Assembly (NCBI GenBank): GCA_020465985.1
Contig: JAANYP010001165.1
Coordinates: 259,501-323,500 of the forward strand
Length of the DNA stretch: 64,000 nt
Source: Centrapalus pauciflorus
Lineage: Eukaryota > Streptophyta > Magnoliopsida > Asterales > Asteraceae
Reading direction: 5' to 3'
A model generated the notes under the pieces. It saw only the letters and a list, made by a program, of their open reading frames with translations. It did not search any database and was not told the origin of the DNA. The position numbers and the translations under genes were made by a program. This document shows, piece by piece, positions 48,515 to 60,500 of the stretch (position 1 is the first letter of the stretch; each line of letters opens with the position of its first letter).

Positions 48515-49113
48515 CATTATAACCACCAAAACATCATTTTCATCTTTTTAGATTACCTAGGGTTCATATGAACTCAAACTTGGGTTTTTGAGATGAACCC
48601 ACCAAAATACATAGAAACTTGCATAATATACTTTCAAAGAATGTATCTAACATATTCCATCATTAGTTTTGAAGATCTAAAGATTTCTAAGATATCTCCA
48701 TGAAAACCCATCAAAATACATAGAAACTTGCAAAATATACTTTCAAAGGATGGATCTAACATATTCTATCATTATTTTTGAAGATCTAAAGATTTCCAAG
48801 ATATCTACGTGAAATCCCATCAAAATACATAGAAACTTGCATAGTATACTTTTTAAATAATGGATCTAACATATTTCATCATTTTCTTTCAAGATCTAGC
48901 CATTTTTAAGAGATCTCCATAAAAACTCATGTGAGTTCTCATCTTCTTCAAATGAAGATGGTGGGGAGATTAGAAAAGTAAGAGATTTATAAAAATAAAA
49001 GATGGTAACTCTTGGATCTTCACGAATCTTCCAAAAATCGGATCTTTCCTTTCTTTTCTCCTCCAAAAATCTCTCTTTTCTCTCTTTTCTCTCTTTTTTC
49101 TTTGCAATGGACG

Positions 49114-49153
49114 AACACACACACACAAGTGCGTGTGTGTGTGTGTGTGTGTT
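49114..49153. repeat. (AC)n-(GT)n inverted microsatellite
   Basis: A run of AC units turns into GT units across AAGTGCG, so the two halves can pair as a small hairpin. It lies within the solo LTR. Confidence 0.85.
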
Positions 49154-49423
49154 GTAGGCGTGACTTTAAAGCAACAAAACACTTTTCTTTTTCTTTTTTT
49201 TTCCTTTATTTTCTTTTACTCCTTTTTCTTTTCATATTTACCATTTTGACCCTACAATTATTTCCATTTCTTTTAAAGTCATTTCTTCATAAAACAATAT
49301 TTCATTCATTATAATTTACACAACCATTTATTTATGTGTCACAATATTAATTAATATTCCGAATATGTATTTCTTTACAATAAATATTAATTATCGATTA
49401 TATTAAATAATCGGTTCGTTACA

Positions 49424-49632
49424 ACTAGTTACAAGTCCAAGTCTTGAATTTAAACAAACTCGAAGTCCTTCAAGTTATACGAAATCGAGTTCAAGTATCA
49501 CTGACTTAAGCTACTTCGAGTTATAAGAACTCGAAGTGCTTCAAATATGACTTCTCAGAATACAAGTACGCTTAGTGAAAAACCAACATACCCAGACTCG
49601 GTTTTTTATTTTAAACACTTTCTTAACACTAA
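49424..49632. other. Continuation of the outer element upstream region
   Basis: The CTCGAA/TTCGAG words of 46.4-47.0 kb continue here, which shows that it was contiguous with that region before the solo-LTR insertion. Confidence 0.6.
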
Positions 49633-49863
49633 TGTTAGGTAAAAATTATAGTGGTGAAAAATATAATTATGAAAGTTCAAGGGCTGATGTTGTACATAGG
49701 TCATAGTTTAGAAGAGTAGTATAAAAATGATTTTTCTAGGAAATTAGAAGTGTCCTTCTCATAAGAAGTGTGTATTTTGTAAGGTGTAATTGAAAGAGAA
49801 TTCATTCAAAACCATGAAAGATTCATTCTAAATGTTGTGATTCGCCTAGATCATGATTTCACA
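49633..49863 (+). repeat. Copia D 5' LTR
   Basis: TGTTAGGTAAAAATT...GATTTCACA, 231 bp. Confidence 0.85.
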
Positions 49864-49865
49864 AT

Positions 49866-49878
49866 TGGTATCAGAGCC
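49866..49878 (+). promoter_or_regulatory. Copia D primer binding site
   Basis: TGGTATCAGAGCC, complementary to initiator tRNA-Met, two bases inside the LTR edge. Confidence 0.9.
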
Positions 49879-50579
49879 TAGTGGGTGAATCAAAATCAAT
49901 AATCTTGCAAGAAATCAAGAAAGTTCACCCGAAAAAGGCAATCGAGATGACCTGTGATCATCTGAAACTTTTAGAAAATTCATTCGACGACGAAATGAGC
50001 TAAATTTTGGATATGATTTGGAGATCATCAACATCAAACTAATGTAACACTTTCAAGTCCTAGTTCGACATAATTAGGGAGTAATCGATTTTTTAATTTC
50101 AAAAATTCGTATTTCACGTTCTTGAGTTTGTTTTTTGGATTTTTTTGATGGATTGGAATCAGGTTCTAAATTTTCGAGCAAGTTTAAGGTTTATCATAAC
50201 TAACATTTCTTGAATATTTCAAAGTCTAATTCCAAATATATTGGAAGAAATCGATGTTTAAAGTTTCAAATTTTTTTTTTTTGAAACAGAGCTGTCGCCT
50301 TTGAAAATTCATAGAAAATTCTCTGTGTATACAATTAGTTTGATTTTTTGGATATGTTGTGAATATCATACACATGTTTGTTGTCTTAAAAGTTCAGATT
50401 CTAATTCGAAAAATTGAGTGAGAAATCGTGAAAATTCAGAAAGTTTTTTCACTGTGTGTTCTTGATGTTTTTAGTTTGTGTTCTTGATCAATTCTTGCTG
50501 AATTTGGTTGAATCTAGATATGTTGGATTCAGTTTTTGATGAGAAATAAAGTGTTATTAATTTTGTTGTTTGATAATGG

Positions 50580-51220
50580 CAAAAATTCATATTCGGTCAT
50601 TATTAAAGGATTAGAAGATCAAATCTTTAATCTTACTAAACAAAATTTAATGTTTCCTCTTCTTCAAACGATTCAGTGGTTAAGGATTCTAAAGTTTGTT
50701 TAGAACATAAAGTTGATTATTCTGATTTTTCTTTTGAAACTGAAAAGAATTTAGTTAAACCTCATGAATTTGATTCGTCTTCAAATCTTAAACTTAAATA
50801 TCTTTTGAAGATAAACAAAGGCAAAGATAAAGTTGAAAAACTTACGGTGAAGATTTACCTTAGTGAATCTTCAAAATCTAAGTTATCAAAAGTTTCCGAA
50901 TATACTGGTTATTCTTGTCAGAAGAAATCTTTCAAGAAAAATACCAAGTATTATCAGAAATAGGCTAGCACCGGATAAATTTTTAGAAAGAATTAATTCT
51001 GTTCGTTTAGATTCAAATTTCTTCGTAAATCAATTATTCAATTTTATCATACTAAAAGAAATTTGCTTTTCTGAGTTTGAGAAATAAGGAAAAAATATTT
51101 TTTTTGCAATGGGTACCTAATCCCGTAATGACATGGGTACCTAAACCTGTGTTGAAATGGGTACCCAAGAGCACTAACAAGCCTGAATTCTTAATTTTGC
51201 AGGAAATGGTTTCTAGTTAA
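50580..51220 (+). pseudogene. Copia D Gag remnant
   Basis: An open piece at 50,676-50,963 is Lys/Ser/Glu rich (NLKLKYLLKINKGKDKVEKL) and ends near a YYQK word that also occurs at 16.43 kb. From about 51,106 the reading gives three tandem WVP words (WVPNP, WVPKP, WVPKS), the motif that precedes protease in copia Gag-Pol, then EMVSS and a stop. No protease DSG motif follows. Start and frames are disturbed. Confidence 0.6.
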
Positions 51221-53474
51221 TTCAAACAAGGATCCAGTCTTCATTCATATGGTTTCTACTCACAACAGAGCAGAACCCGTACTTCATGCAAATAGTTACC
51301 AGATCACTTTATACTAGAAACTGTGTAAAGTACAAAATGGCTTTCAGTTACTTCTAACTGAACCGAGCCTCCGCAACAAAGACTTCTAGTCACTTCATAT
51401 TAGCACCTGGTTATGAAAGATGAACCTTTCTGAAATTTCTGTCCTGAATTCAAATTTGATGTTGTATACACAAGAGGGAGTTTTATTTTCATAATCTTTT
51501 GCTCTTGATCTGTTTTATATAAGTTGACTAACATTTTGCGTTTATTTCTAGGATGAGTTTCTGACGCTCTCTGAAGAGGATATTTTTTTTTCACGAAACA
51601 GTGTGCAATTTTTTACAGAATTAATTTTGTGCACACCTAAAAAGGTTTTTGTGCTGAAAAGAAATTTTTTATGTTAATATCTGAATAATGAGGGTATGAT
51701 TGAGGCTAATTGTTCTAATCTTTTTGATTGTCATAATATCATTTATTTGAGATTCTCTTCGTTCATCTTCCATATATTCCATATTCTCCCATGAGTTAAT
51801 TCTTTCATAAAAATCTGATTCATTCCATATCAAATATCAGAATTTTCATTTCATTCTAAATTCTCCCGACTCCCCATCCAAATTCATTTTGATCTATTCC
51901 TCAAATTTATATCATCTTCTAAAATGCCACACCGAGCTTAATAGATTTATCTTTCATATGCTGACTCCGACAATACACCAAACTGTCTGATAGACATATA
52001 TATCGCTTCTATGGTCTAACCAGAACCGGAAGACCTATCCAAGGAGAAAACCATCTGTAGTTTATGTGGGTGAGGGTCTTTAGGTCTATTAGTTGAGAAG
52101 TGTCAGTTATCATGGGATACTGACAGGGTCAAGTAGAAGTATAATGTAAATGAGAGGGGTATATCGTCAGGAAATGGTGGTGCATCAGATGATGCTTTCA
52201 CTATGAAGTAGACTGACTTATATTTCTGCAAAAGTGAGCCGGAGGGAGTTAATTAGAAAAATGACGAGCTCAGAGTTGAGAAAGGATTTGAAGAAAAGAT
52301 AATCCTACCTACATCGTGTCAACTGGGTAAACCACATAATCTATCAAGCCCTACGCGACTTGATATTGAGAAAGACATCATAGACCCAGTGACGCATGCA
52401 CTTAACCCCACCAACTACTCAGTTATCTCTCAAAAGATTTCTGTATCAATAATCACGGACATAGAACACATTTCTATCGATGTATCATTTGGATATTATT
52501 GATATTGAAACAAGACATTTGCTCCGGTGTCCGACTTCATTTGATGCACATTGTGTCTAGAGCTGACTATATACACTTTTAAGACACATCGAGTCTAAAA
52601 GTCTGCATGACTATAAACTGCTAGTCCAAAGTTACTAATCCAGAAGAAATAAGAGTGATTCTTTCATGATAAAGTATTTCACGATGACAATTTGGAAATC
52701 CTACTAGTGTTAACATCACGCCTGCGATGAAAGTAGGTCACATAGATAATGTCTATTGTGCACACAAGAATTTTATGTTGACCTGGACTCGTTAATTTAC
52801 AAATGAATATGTTTCATTTTTGTTAGGTCAAGTTGAAAAGCTTTGACTTTGTTTGTTTCTGTGAGGAGAGAGTGTCAAAGAGGGAGAGTGATAAATTGAT
52901 TTAAAATAAGGGGATAGAACATATTTGAAAGAGAGGATATCATTTTGAGGGGGAGAGAGAAACTTTGTAATCTTTCTGAGTTGTACTTGTTGTAGTGTTT
53001 CTGTATGTATTCATGTCTGCAATTGTAATTTCACTGCATCTATGTCTCTGAAGATTTTGCATGATGTTCATAATTCTTGATCATCATAAGGGGGAGAAAA
53101 TTTGAATTTCAGAGACAACTGCTGAATAGTTTGAAGACAGTCAGAAAAACTGTTGAAGACAATGCAGAAGAGCTAAAGCTAATATGTTGTTTTGATTAAT
53201 CGAGGGGGAGAATATAAATCATGATTCAAAGGGGAGAGTATTAGTTTCTGAAAAGAGAAAAGAGAAGATCAGAGAAGAAGAGATATGAAGATCTGAGAGA
53301 CACTAAAGAAGAATGTTTATTTGAAGACTTGAAGATCAGAGTAGAAAAGAGAGAAGATCTGAAGATTGTTTCTGAAGACTAGAAGATCTTTAGATTTTTA
53401 ATTGTTTATTCATATTTATAAAATCATTGCAATGTATTTCAATTGTAATTTATTTTTCATCTCTAAGGGGAGAT
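51221..53474 (+). other. Copia D 3' non-coding region with conserved block
   Basis: No gene-length frame. About 52,330-52,790 is homologous to the inverted 30,540-31,000 of copia B. AG-rich repeats such as GAAGATCTGAAGA occupy 53,250-53,400. Polypurine-like GGGGGAGA words recur at about 52,880-53,230. Confidence 0.6.
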
Positions 53475-53638
53475 TGTTAGGTACAAAATTATAGACGTGA
53501 AAAACATAATTATGAAAGTGCAAGGGCTGATCTTGTACATAGGTGTGTATTCTATAAGGTGTAATTGAGAGAGAAATCATTCAAGAACATGCAAGATTCA
53601 TTCTAAATGTTGTGATTCACCAATATCATAATTTCACA
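53475..53638 (+). repeat. Copia D 3' LTR (164 bp, internal deletion)
   Basis: TGTTAGGTACAAAATT...AATTTCACA. It lacks a ~70-bp segment found in the 5' LTR. Confidence 0.85.
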
Positions 53639-53643
53639 ACTAA

Positions 53644-54095
53644 AGATTTCCTATAAAACAACAGAACCCAAGAAAAATTGAATCTATAGTCCATAATCTT
53701 TTAAAATCGATTTTCTCAGATTTAAACCCAAAAATCAGAATTTTTATCCACTATACACGAAATTGAAAGTTCAATTATACAAAAGAACACTTACGAGATT
53801 GATTCCAACAAGAAAAATCAAATATTTTGCACTAAAAGAGATTTTGACAGCCGATATTTTCTAAGAAAGAATAGGATTTTGATTTTCAAGCGGTGGAAAA
53901 AGTGAAAGGTTTAAGTGGACCGCCTTTTTATAGATTTTTAAAATTTGCCAATATATTTTACAAATATCTCGACCCCCCAAAAAAATTTAAACACACAAAA
54001 GACCAACGCATACAAAAAAATTAACAAAAAAATAGAAAAGAAAACAAAAAAATAGGAAACATAATAAATAGAAATATAATAAGAAATATAATAAA
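53644..54095 (-). promoter_or_regulatory. Upstream region of the outer element with TATA-like box
   Basis: On the minus strand TATAAAAAGG (53,932-53,923) is followed by a CT-rich stretch that could be a transcript leader toward the third ORF at 46,360. With the solo LTR and copia D removed, the distance is about 1.15 kb. A real promoter is an inference from sequence form only. Confidence 0.35.
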
Positions 54096-54935
54096 TGAGT
54101 TATTGAACACCTGCGCGTTGCTGCGGGGTCTAAAAAAATTAAAAAAAAATAAATATAAAAACAAATGAACAAACTACTTATCAAACAATTCAAATAATGA
54201 AACACAACTGAATCAGGATCGAAGAGTGAAATTGAAAGCTGGTATTTAGAAGCAAGACAAATGATACTGTTGGTTGGTTCTTATAATTGGTTTTCTAGAT
54301 TTTTCAATGTTAAAATCACAAACAATGTTTTATTAAATTGGATTAGAACCAAAATTAATTAATTAAATATTCACAACCATAATTTGAAATTTTGACATTG
54401 ATTAGGTTTAATCGTCAATTTAATTTGTTGGTTTTACGATAAAATCAAATAAATTTATAACGGTAATGTCTCAAATACATTGATTAGGGTTTGTCAACGG
54501 TATAATATTAATGTTCAATGTTATACATTATCATATTTAATAAAAAGAAATCTAAATATTAAATAGTTGCATTTTAATTATAAAACAATCATTAAAATTT
54601 TGTATTGTGTATTTGAATAATAAAGCCTTTTTCATACAATTAAACATAACATAATAGTTTCAAAAGACAACTCCAAACATAAGTGTAATTAAAATCAAAA
54701 TACTAAGTGTGTTAGAAAATGTTATAATAATAAATATTAAAATAGGACCAAACAAAAGTTTATTAAAATAAAAGGGCTGAATAAAAGACAACGCTAAAAT
54801 AATGGTGTTTTATGAAAAATTTGAATTTAAAACAAAAAAAAGCGTCATTGTTTACTCCATGCATGTGAATAATAAAGTATTTTTTATACAATTAAACATA
54901 ACATTATAGTTTCAAAATACAACTCCAAACATAAG
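54096..54935 (-). mobile_element. Helitron family A, copy 4, cut by the gypsy element
   Basis: In minus orientation the 3' end has GACCCCGCAGCAACGCG and a GTTCAATAACTCA end (CTAG degraded). The following sequence matches the unique part and about 1.4 tandem units of copies 1-3. It stops at ATAAG (54,931-54,935) where the gypsy LTR starts. The rest should continue beyond the right edge of the window. Confidence 0.75.
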
Positions 54936-55688
54936 TGTAACATCCTCGAATTTTAAATTATTGTATTGAGGTTTATTAAGTTTAAAATTGTAATTTAAGT
55001 GGAATCGTATTTTAATTAATTATAAAAGTTGGTTGCGTTATTCAGAAATTGATGATTTAAATTTATTAAGTTTATAAGATTATTATTAAGTGGTTGAGAT
55101 GATAAAATAAAGATTTAATCTTTATTTAAATGGAATTTAAGAAATTGATTGCTATTTTGAAGAATTATGAAATTATAGAATTTCTAGTTTAATTATTTAA
55201 GTATAATGATAAATTAGAAAGTTGTGGGTTGAATGTGTAAAAGTTGAAAATATGGGAAAATAAAAGACAAAAGTCTTTCATTTCAACTCCCACTCTTCTC
55301 CCTGCTCTTTTCATATCTCTTCAAAAGAAACCACGGTTCCTCCATTTTCCAAATCAAGAAATCAACTAAGACATCAAATTGGAGGCTGAAATTTCAGATT
55401 CGAGTTGCTTTGGAGAAGCTATAACCGTTGCAACAAACAACTTAAGGTAAATAACCCTCTAAAATTCGAATTTAAGGTTTTATGTTTCGGTTTTTGATGA
55501 AAACCGAATCTGAGTTTTATGGTTCAAAATGTATATGCATGTTACATATTATGATGGGTTTATATAAATCAAGCGTTGTGGTAGTTATGTATAAAATTTT
55601 AAGTCTTGATTCAAGCTAAAAATATGATTTTCAAGAGTTTAAGTCGAAGGTTCTGTGTGTTGCATAAATACCGAAACTACATAGGGGA

Positions 55689-56010
55689 TACCGAAACCTT
55701 GATGGTTTCGGTACTACATCCACCGAAACCTTCCCCTCTCTACTGAAACTATATATATGTATGTGAGAATAAGGATACCGAAACTATAATGGAGGTACCG
55801 AAACTTTTAAAGTTTCGGTACATACTACCGAAACCTCTCATGAACCGAAACCAACATATATATTACTGAAACTCCTTGTGTACCGAAACCAAAAGAAAGG
55901 GGGGTACCAAAACCTTAAAGGTTTCGGTACATATACCGAAACTAACCAAATGATACCGAAACCTTCATCGTTTTAACTATATACCGAGAACACATTTAAT
56001 ACTGAAACCC
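55689..56010. repeat. Three ~108-bp units with 25-bp palindromes in the LTR
   Basis: Palindromes start at 55,689, 55,796 and 55,905 with arms TACCGAAACC/GGTTTCGGTA, TACCGAAACTTT/AAAGTTTCGGTA (12-bp perfect arms) and TACCAAAACCTT/AAGGTTTCGGTA (one mismatch). Additional ACCGAAAC words lie between them. The same array is at 62,907-63,228 in the 3' LTR. Confidence 0.85.
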
Positions 56011-56022
56011 ATGTACAGAAGC

Positions 56023-56025
<3 letters not shown>

Positions 56026-56099
<74 letters not shown>
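56026..56099. repeat. (AT)n microsatellite in 5' LTR
   Basis: About 70 bp of AT. The 3' LTR copy has the same total length. Confidence 0.95.
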
Positions 56100-56103
<4 letters not shown>

Positions 56104-57347
56104 TGGTTGGATTTTTTTTATCAGTGAAAATAAAATGGAACCGGTCGGATTCTCTTTAATTCGGATATATTATGGACATTTTGACAGTATTAAATATTGG
56201 AGATTAAAAGTATAAACTTCGAATATAATTTTGATGGTTAACACGACAATTCGAGAAACATGAGAAAACTTGATGGAACTTATTGATAAATAAGTTATTG
56301 AAGGGATAAATAAGGAATGATTAAACCATCAAGTAAAAGGATTTAATTTTAAGTTTCGGGTGTCGGGTCCGAATGTTGTATTATATTTATTGGTACAAAT
56401 TGATGCTCATTCACGTATGAACATGTTTATAATATGCTTTCCATATGGAAATGAAACAGGTCCTTTGTGGTGTTATTTAACCCACAGTGGGGTACTTGGG
56501 GAGTCCGGTTGAAAGCCCGAAGAGAAATAAAATTTCTTAAAGTTTAATAACGCACCCACTGTGAGTATAGTAGATTTCGCATGTTTATATCTGTTTTATG
56601 TTAAGCTTTGCCTGCTGAGACTTGTTGTTTCATTTGTTTGGTTGGAATTCTACTAACATGCGTATATTTAAGATGCATATTCCCACTTGTTGCATGTCCG
56701 TTCAATTGTTGTGCATCTTGTGATGGACCGGTGGGTCGCATCAATTACTCTGATGTTACTGCGCTATATGACGCTGGAGCTGATCCCTCCAGGTCCGGTA
56801 GGTAGTATGTCATCCCCGATCGTACGTAGTCTCAGATGGTATGTATAATGCCGAGCTTTGGGCTCGAAGGGGCTGCGGCTCTGGTCCGTACTTTGTGTAC
56901 GAAGAGGGTATCCGATGTTGCTCATCTGTGTTACCCTTGGGCTTCATAAAAATTTATAAAATGCGTAATCTGTGTATTCACTAAGCATTAGCTTATCCTT
57001 TAGTTGTTGATGTTTTTACAGGAAAAGGAAAATCATCTGCGGGACCATCTAGCTAGGTTGATATTCGAAGTGATTTGAAGATATCAGTTGTTTATCTTGG
57101 TAATTTACCTTTGGGTTTATTGATGTAATGAATTTGGGGTGATGTAATACATTCAAGTTTGTAAACTTAGACATGTACCTTATGTAGTACCATAGGGTGA
57201 TTTGAAACTGTTGTAATACTTTATTTTGTACTTTAATTGCTTCCGCACTTTAATTAAGAAATCAGATAATTATGTAATTTATGTATTGGTGATTAATCCT
57301 GGGTATCTTGTTAATGGTGGTTGTTGTGACAAGGGTGTCACACGAGA

Positions 57348-57359
57348 TGGTATCAGAGC
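57348..57359 (+). promoter_or_regulatory. Gypsy primer binding site
   Basis: TGGTATCAGAGC, complementary to initiator tRNA-Met, five bases after the 5' LTR. Confidence 0.9.
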
Positions 57360-57560
57360 AGTTGTTTGAGATTCAAGTGTCCGTGAGGTCTTGATCTCAA
57401 ACATTAGGTGATGATATGTAGTGGTTTAAGTAATGATCTGAACTAAGATAGGTTATGATCTAGTAATTATAAGAGATTGACTATCATACGGGACAAATGA
57501 GTGGTGTCTTTAAACCGATGACATGTTACTAAACAAGTTATATGTTTATATTTTCATAAC

Positions 57561-60500
57561 ATGTCTGGAGGAATGACACCCGAGGAAGCCAGAGAGATGA
57601 TGCTAGCCATGATGGCTGAGCAGAACAGAATGATACAAGATCAGTTTCGGGCTCGAGATGAGGCCGATGCTAAGAGAAGAGAGGATAAGAGAAAGAATAA
57701 GGAGAAGGAAGGGGGTAACAACGAGGAACGAGATGACAACATTGGGTCGTCTAACAAGCCCAAAGGTTGTCGTTTAAAGGACTTCAAAGGAAATGGGGCA
57801 GTGGAGTTTAATGGACTAGGAGATGTTGTTACCGCACTCGAATGGATAACAACAACTGAACGAACATTCCGAATCAGCGATTGTGCTGAGAAGGACATGG
57901 TTCGTTATGCTACTGCTATGTTCACCAATGATGCAATCATGTGGTGGAACGCAATGGTGAATGCATTGACACTGGAGAAGGTTTCTGTTATGACTTGGGC
58001 TGAGTTCAAGGACCTATTCACTCAGCAGTACTGTCCGGTTGATGAGCGCCAGAGGTTGGAAGCGAAGTTTATGGCGCTGGTACAGGGGACTAAGACAGTG
58101 TCCCAATATGCGGTGGAATTCACGAGGCTGAGTCTGTTCGCGCCTCATCAAGTTGATACTGAAGAGAGGAAAGTGACCAGGTTCGAGGCTGGTCTTGACA
58201 TTGAGATTAGGAGGGTTATGAGCAACGTCCGCTACCCTACATTTGCTGGCTTACTTGAGGCTGCCAGAAATGTAGAACATATTTTGATTATGTCGGGCTA
58301 CTCGATCGGGTCTGCTGCTGCTTCCACCAACCCAACACAGCCGTCCCCGCCGAAGCGCCAACGGGAGGGAGGATACTCGGGATCTTCCCGGTCTTCACAA
58401 TACTCATCACAGCAGTCTTTTCGCCGACCATCTGGTTCTTCTGATCGTGGTCGTGCTCGTGCATACTCTATCAACACCGAGCCACAATACTGTAACAAGT
58501 GTCACCTGGAACATTTTGGCAAGTGCACTAACGGACGTGCTTGCTTTTGCTGTGGAGAACTGGGACATTTTCAGAATGATTGCCCAAGGAAGGGTGATGC
58601 TTGCTATAAGTGTGGGGTGTGGGGTCACTATAGCAGGAATTGTAGAAAGAATGCTCCAACAGCTGCTGCCCCATCATCAACACGATCGTCTGGAGGTTCG
58701 AGTGGTGGTTCAGTTAACCGCCGGGGTCAGTCACAGAGGGCACCGGCTCGTGCTTTTCAGATAACGGAAGAGGAGGCTAAGGAAAACCCAGAGGTGGTCA
58801 CGGGTATGTTTATTGTAAATTCCATGCCTGCTCGAGTTCTATTTGATTCGGGTGCCAACCGTTCTTTCGTGTCTACTGCTTTTGCACAACAACTTGCTAT
58901 GTCACTGTCTAAATTGTCTGCTATACTTGATATTGAAATTGCTAGCAATACTTTAGTCAAGGTAGATCATGTATACCGTAATTGCACGTTAGTAATTGAA
59001 GATGTAGTCTTCAATTTAGATCTGATTCCGATAGAGTTCAGTGAGTTTGATGTAATTATCGGGATGGATTGGTTGATCGAAAATGAAGCTCACATAGTTT
59101 GTAAGAATTGTATGATCAAGATAACTACTCCGGAGGGGCGTGAGATCTGTATATATGGGGATAGGAGAAGTGGGGATCTGTGCTTATTGACCATTGCAAA
59201 AGCTCGAAAGCTTGTTGCAAAGGGGTGTGACGCCTATCTGGCATATGCTGTTGATGCCAGGGCTGAGAAGAGGACGTTGGCAGACGTGCCTGTTGTTTCA
59301 CAATTTCCGGACGTGTTTCCGGAAGACTTGTCTGGCGTGCCGCCTGAGAGACAAGTTGAATTCCGAATTGACCTGATCCCGGGAGCTGCACCGGTAGCTC
59401 GTTCTCCTTATCGCCTCGCCCCAACCAAGATGAAGGAAATGATGACACAGCTGCAAGAATTGTTGGACAAGGGCTTCATTCGGCCGAGTTCATCGCCATG
59501 GGGAGCTCCGCTATTGTTTGTAAAGAAGAAAGATGGCATGATGAGGATGTGCATAGATTACCGGGAGCTGAATAAATTGACAATCAAGAACAAGTATCCT
59601 CTGCCGAGGATAGACGACTTGTTTGATCAGTTACACGGGGCTAGTGTATTTTCTAAGATTGATCTGAGATTGGGATATCATCAATTGAAGGTTCGAGAGG
59701 AAGATGTGCCGAAGACAGCTTTCAGAACTCGGTATGGACATTACGAGTTTCTTGTGATGCCATTCGGATTAACTAACGCCCCAGCTGTTTTTATGGACTT
59801 GATGAACCGAGTTTGCAGACCGATGTTGGATAAATCGGTAATTGTGTTTATCGATGATATTTTAGTATACTCTAAGTCTGAAGCCGAACATGCTGAACAT
59901 CTGAGAGAACTGTTGGAATTGTTAAGGAAGGAAAGGTTGTACGCCAAGTTCTCAAAGTGCGAGTTTTGGCTACAACAGATACAGTTTCTAGGACATGTAA
60001 TTTCTGGAGCTAGAATTTCGGTGGACCCGGCTAAGGTTGAAGCAATAAAGAACTGGGAATCGCCTCCTTCAGCTACTGAAGTTAGAAGTTTCCTGGGATT
60101 GGCGGGCTACTATAGGAGATTCATTAAGGATTTTTCCAAGATTGCAGTTCCTTTGACTGCTATAACGAAGAAGAATGCACCTTTTGTCTGGAAAACCGTG
60201 CAGCAAAAGGCGTTTGATGTTTTGAAGAAAACACTAAGTGAAGCGCCGATACTTGCTCTACCGGAGGGCAATGAGGACTTCGTGGTGTATACCGATGCTT
60301 CAAGGTTGGGATTAGGCGCGGTACTAATGCAGCGCGGGAAAGTAATTGCTTATGCTTCAAGGCAGTTGAAGCAGCATGAGAAGAATTATTCGACTCATGA
60401 CCTCGAGTTGACTGCGGTAACATTCGCATTGAAGTTATGGAGGCATTATCTCTACGGGACTAAGTGCCAATTATACACGGATCATAAGAGTTTAAAATAC

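Larger units (their letters stand above)
47020..49423 (-). mobile_element. Solo LTR of a Tekay-like gypsy element (2404 bp)
   Basis: The plus strand starts TGAAACACCC and ends GGTTCGTTACA; in element sense TGTAACGAACC...GGGTGTTTCA. It is flanked on both sides by ACTAG (47,015-47,019 and 49,424-49,428). Length and termini resemble the 2407-bp LTR of the gypsy element at 54.9 kb (TGTAAC...GTGTCACA), including a TTCCGCA word in the distal part, but the sequences are clearly different families. It contains a (CA)n-(AT)n microsatellite at 48,404-48,511 and GGCCATCCGAAATTCGG-type palindromes at 48,209-48,285. No internal domain remains, so LTR-LTR recombination is the simplest origin. Confidence 0.85.
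49633..53638 (+). mobile_element. Copia element D, pol-less (4.0 kb), TSD ACTAA
   Basis: It is bounded by LTRs of 231 bp (49,633-49,863) and 164 bp (53,475-53,638), both TGTTAGGTA...TTCACA, and flanked by ACTAA on both sides. The right LTR lacks about 70 bp present in the left. A tRNA-Met primer site (TGGTATCAGAG, 49,866) and a polypurine tract (AAGGGGAGAT, before 53,475) are present. Only Gag-like coding remains (50,676-50,963 and the WVP repeats near 51.1 kb). Protease, integrase and RT are missing, so it depended on another element for movement. Confidence 0.85.
54936..57342 (+). repeat. Tekay-like 5' LTR (2407 bp)
   Basis: TGTAACATCC...GGGTGTCACA. It contains three ~108-bp tandem units with palindromic cores (55,689-56,010) and an (AT)n run at about 56,026-56,099. 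Confidence 0.9.

Noticed and set aside
55667..56010. Palindromes read as rho-type or intrinsic terminators
   Set aside because: This is eukaryotic LTR DNA; the hairpins have no bacterial context.
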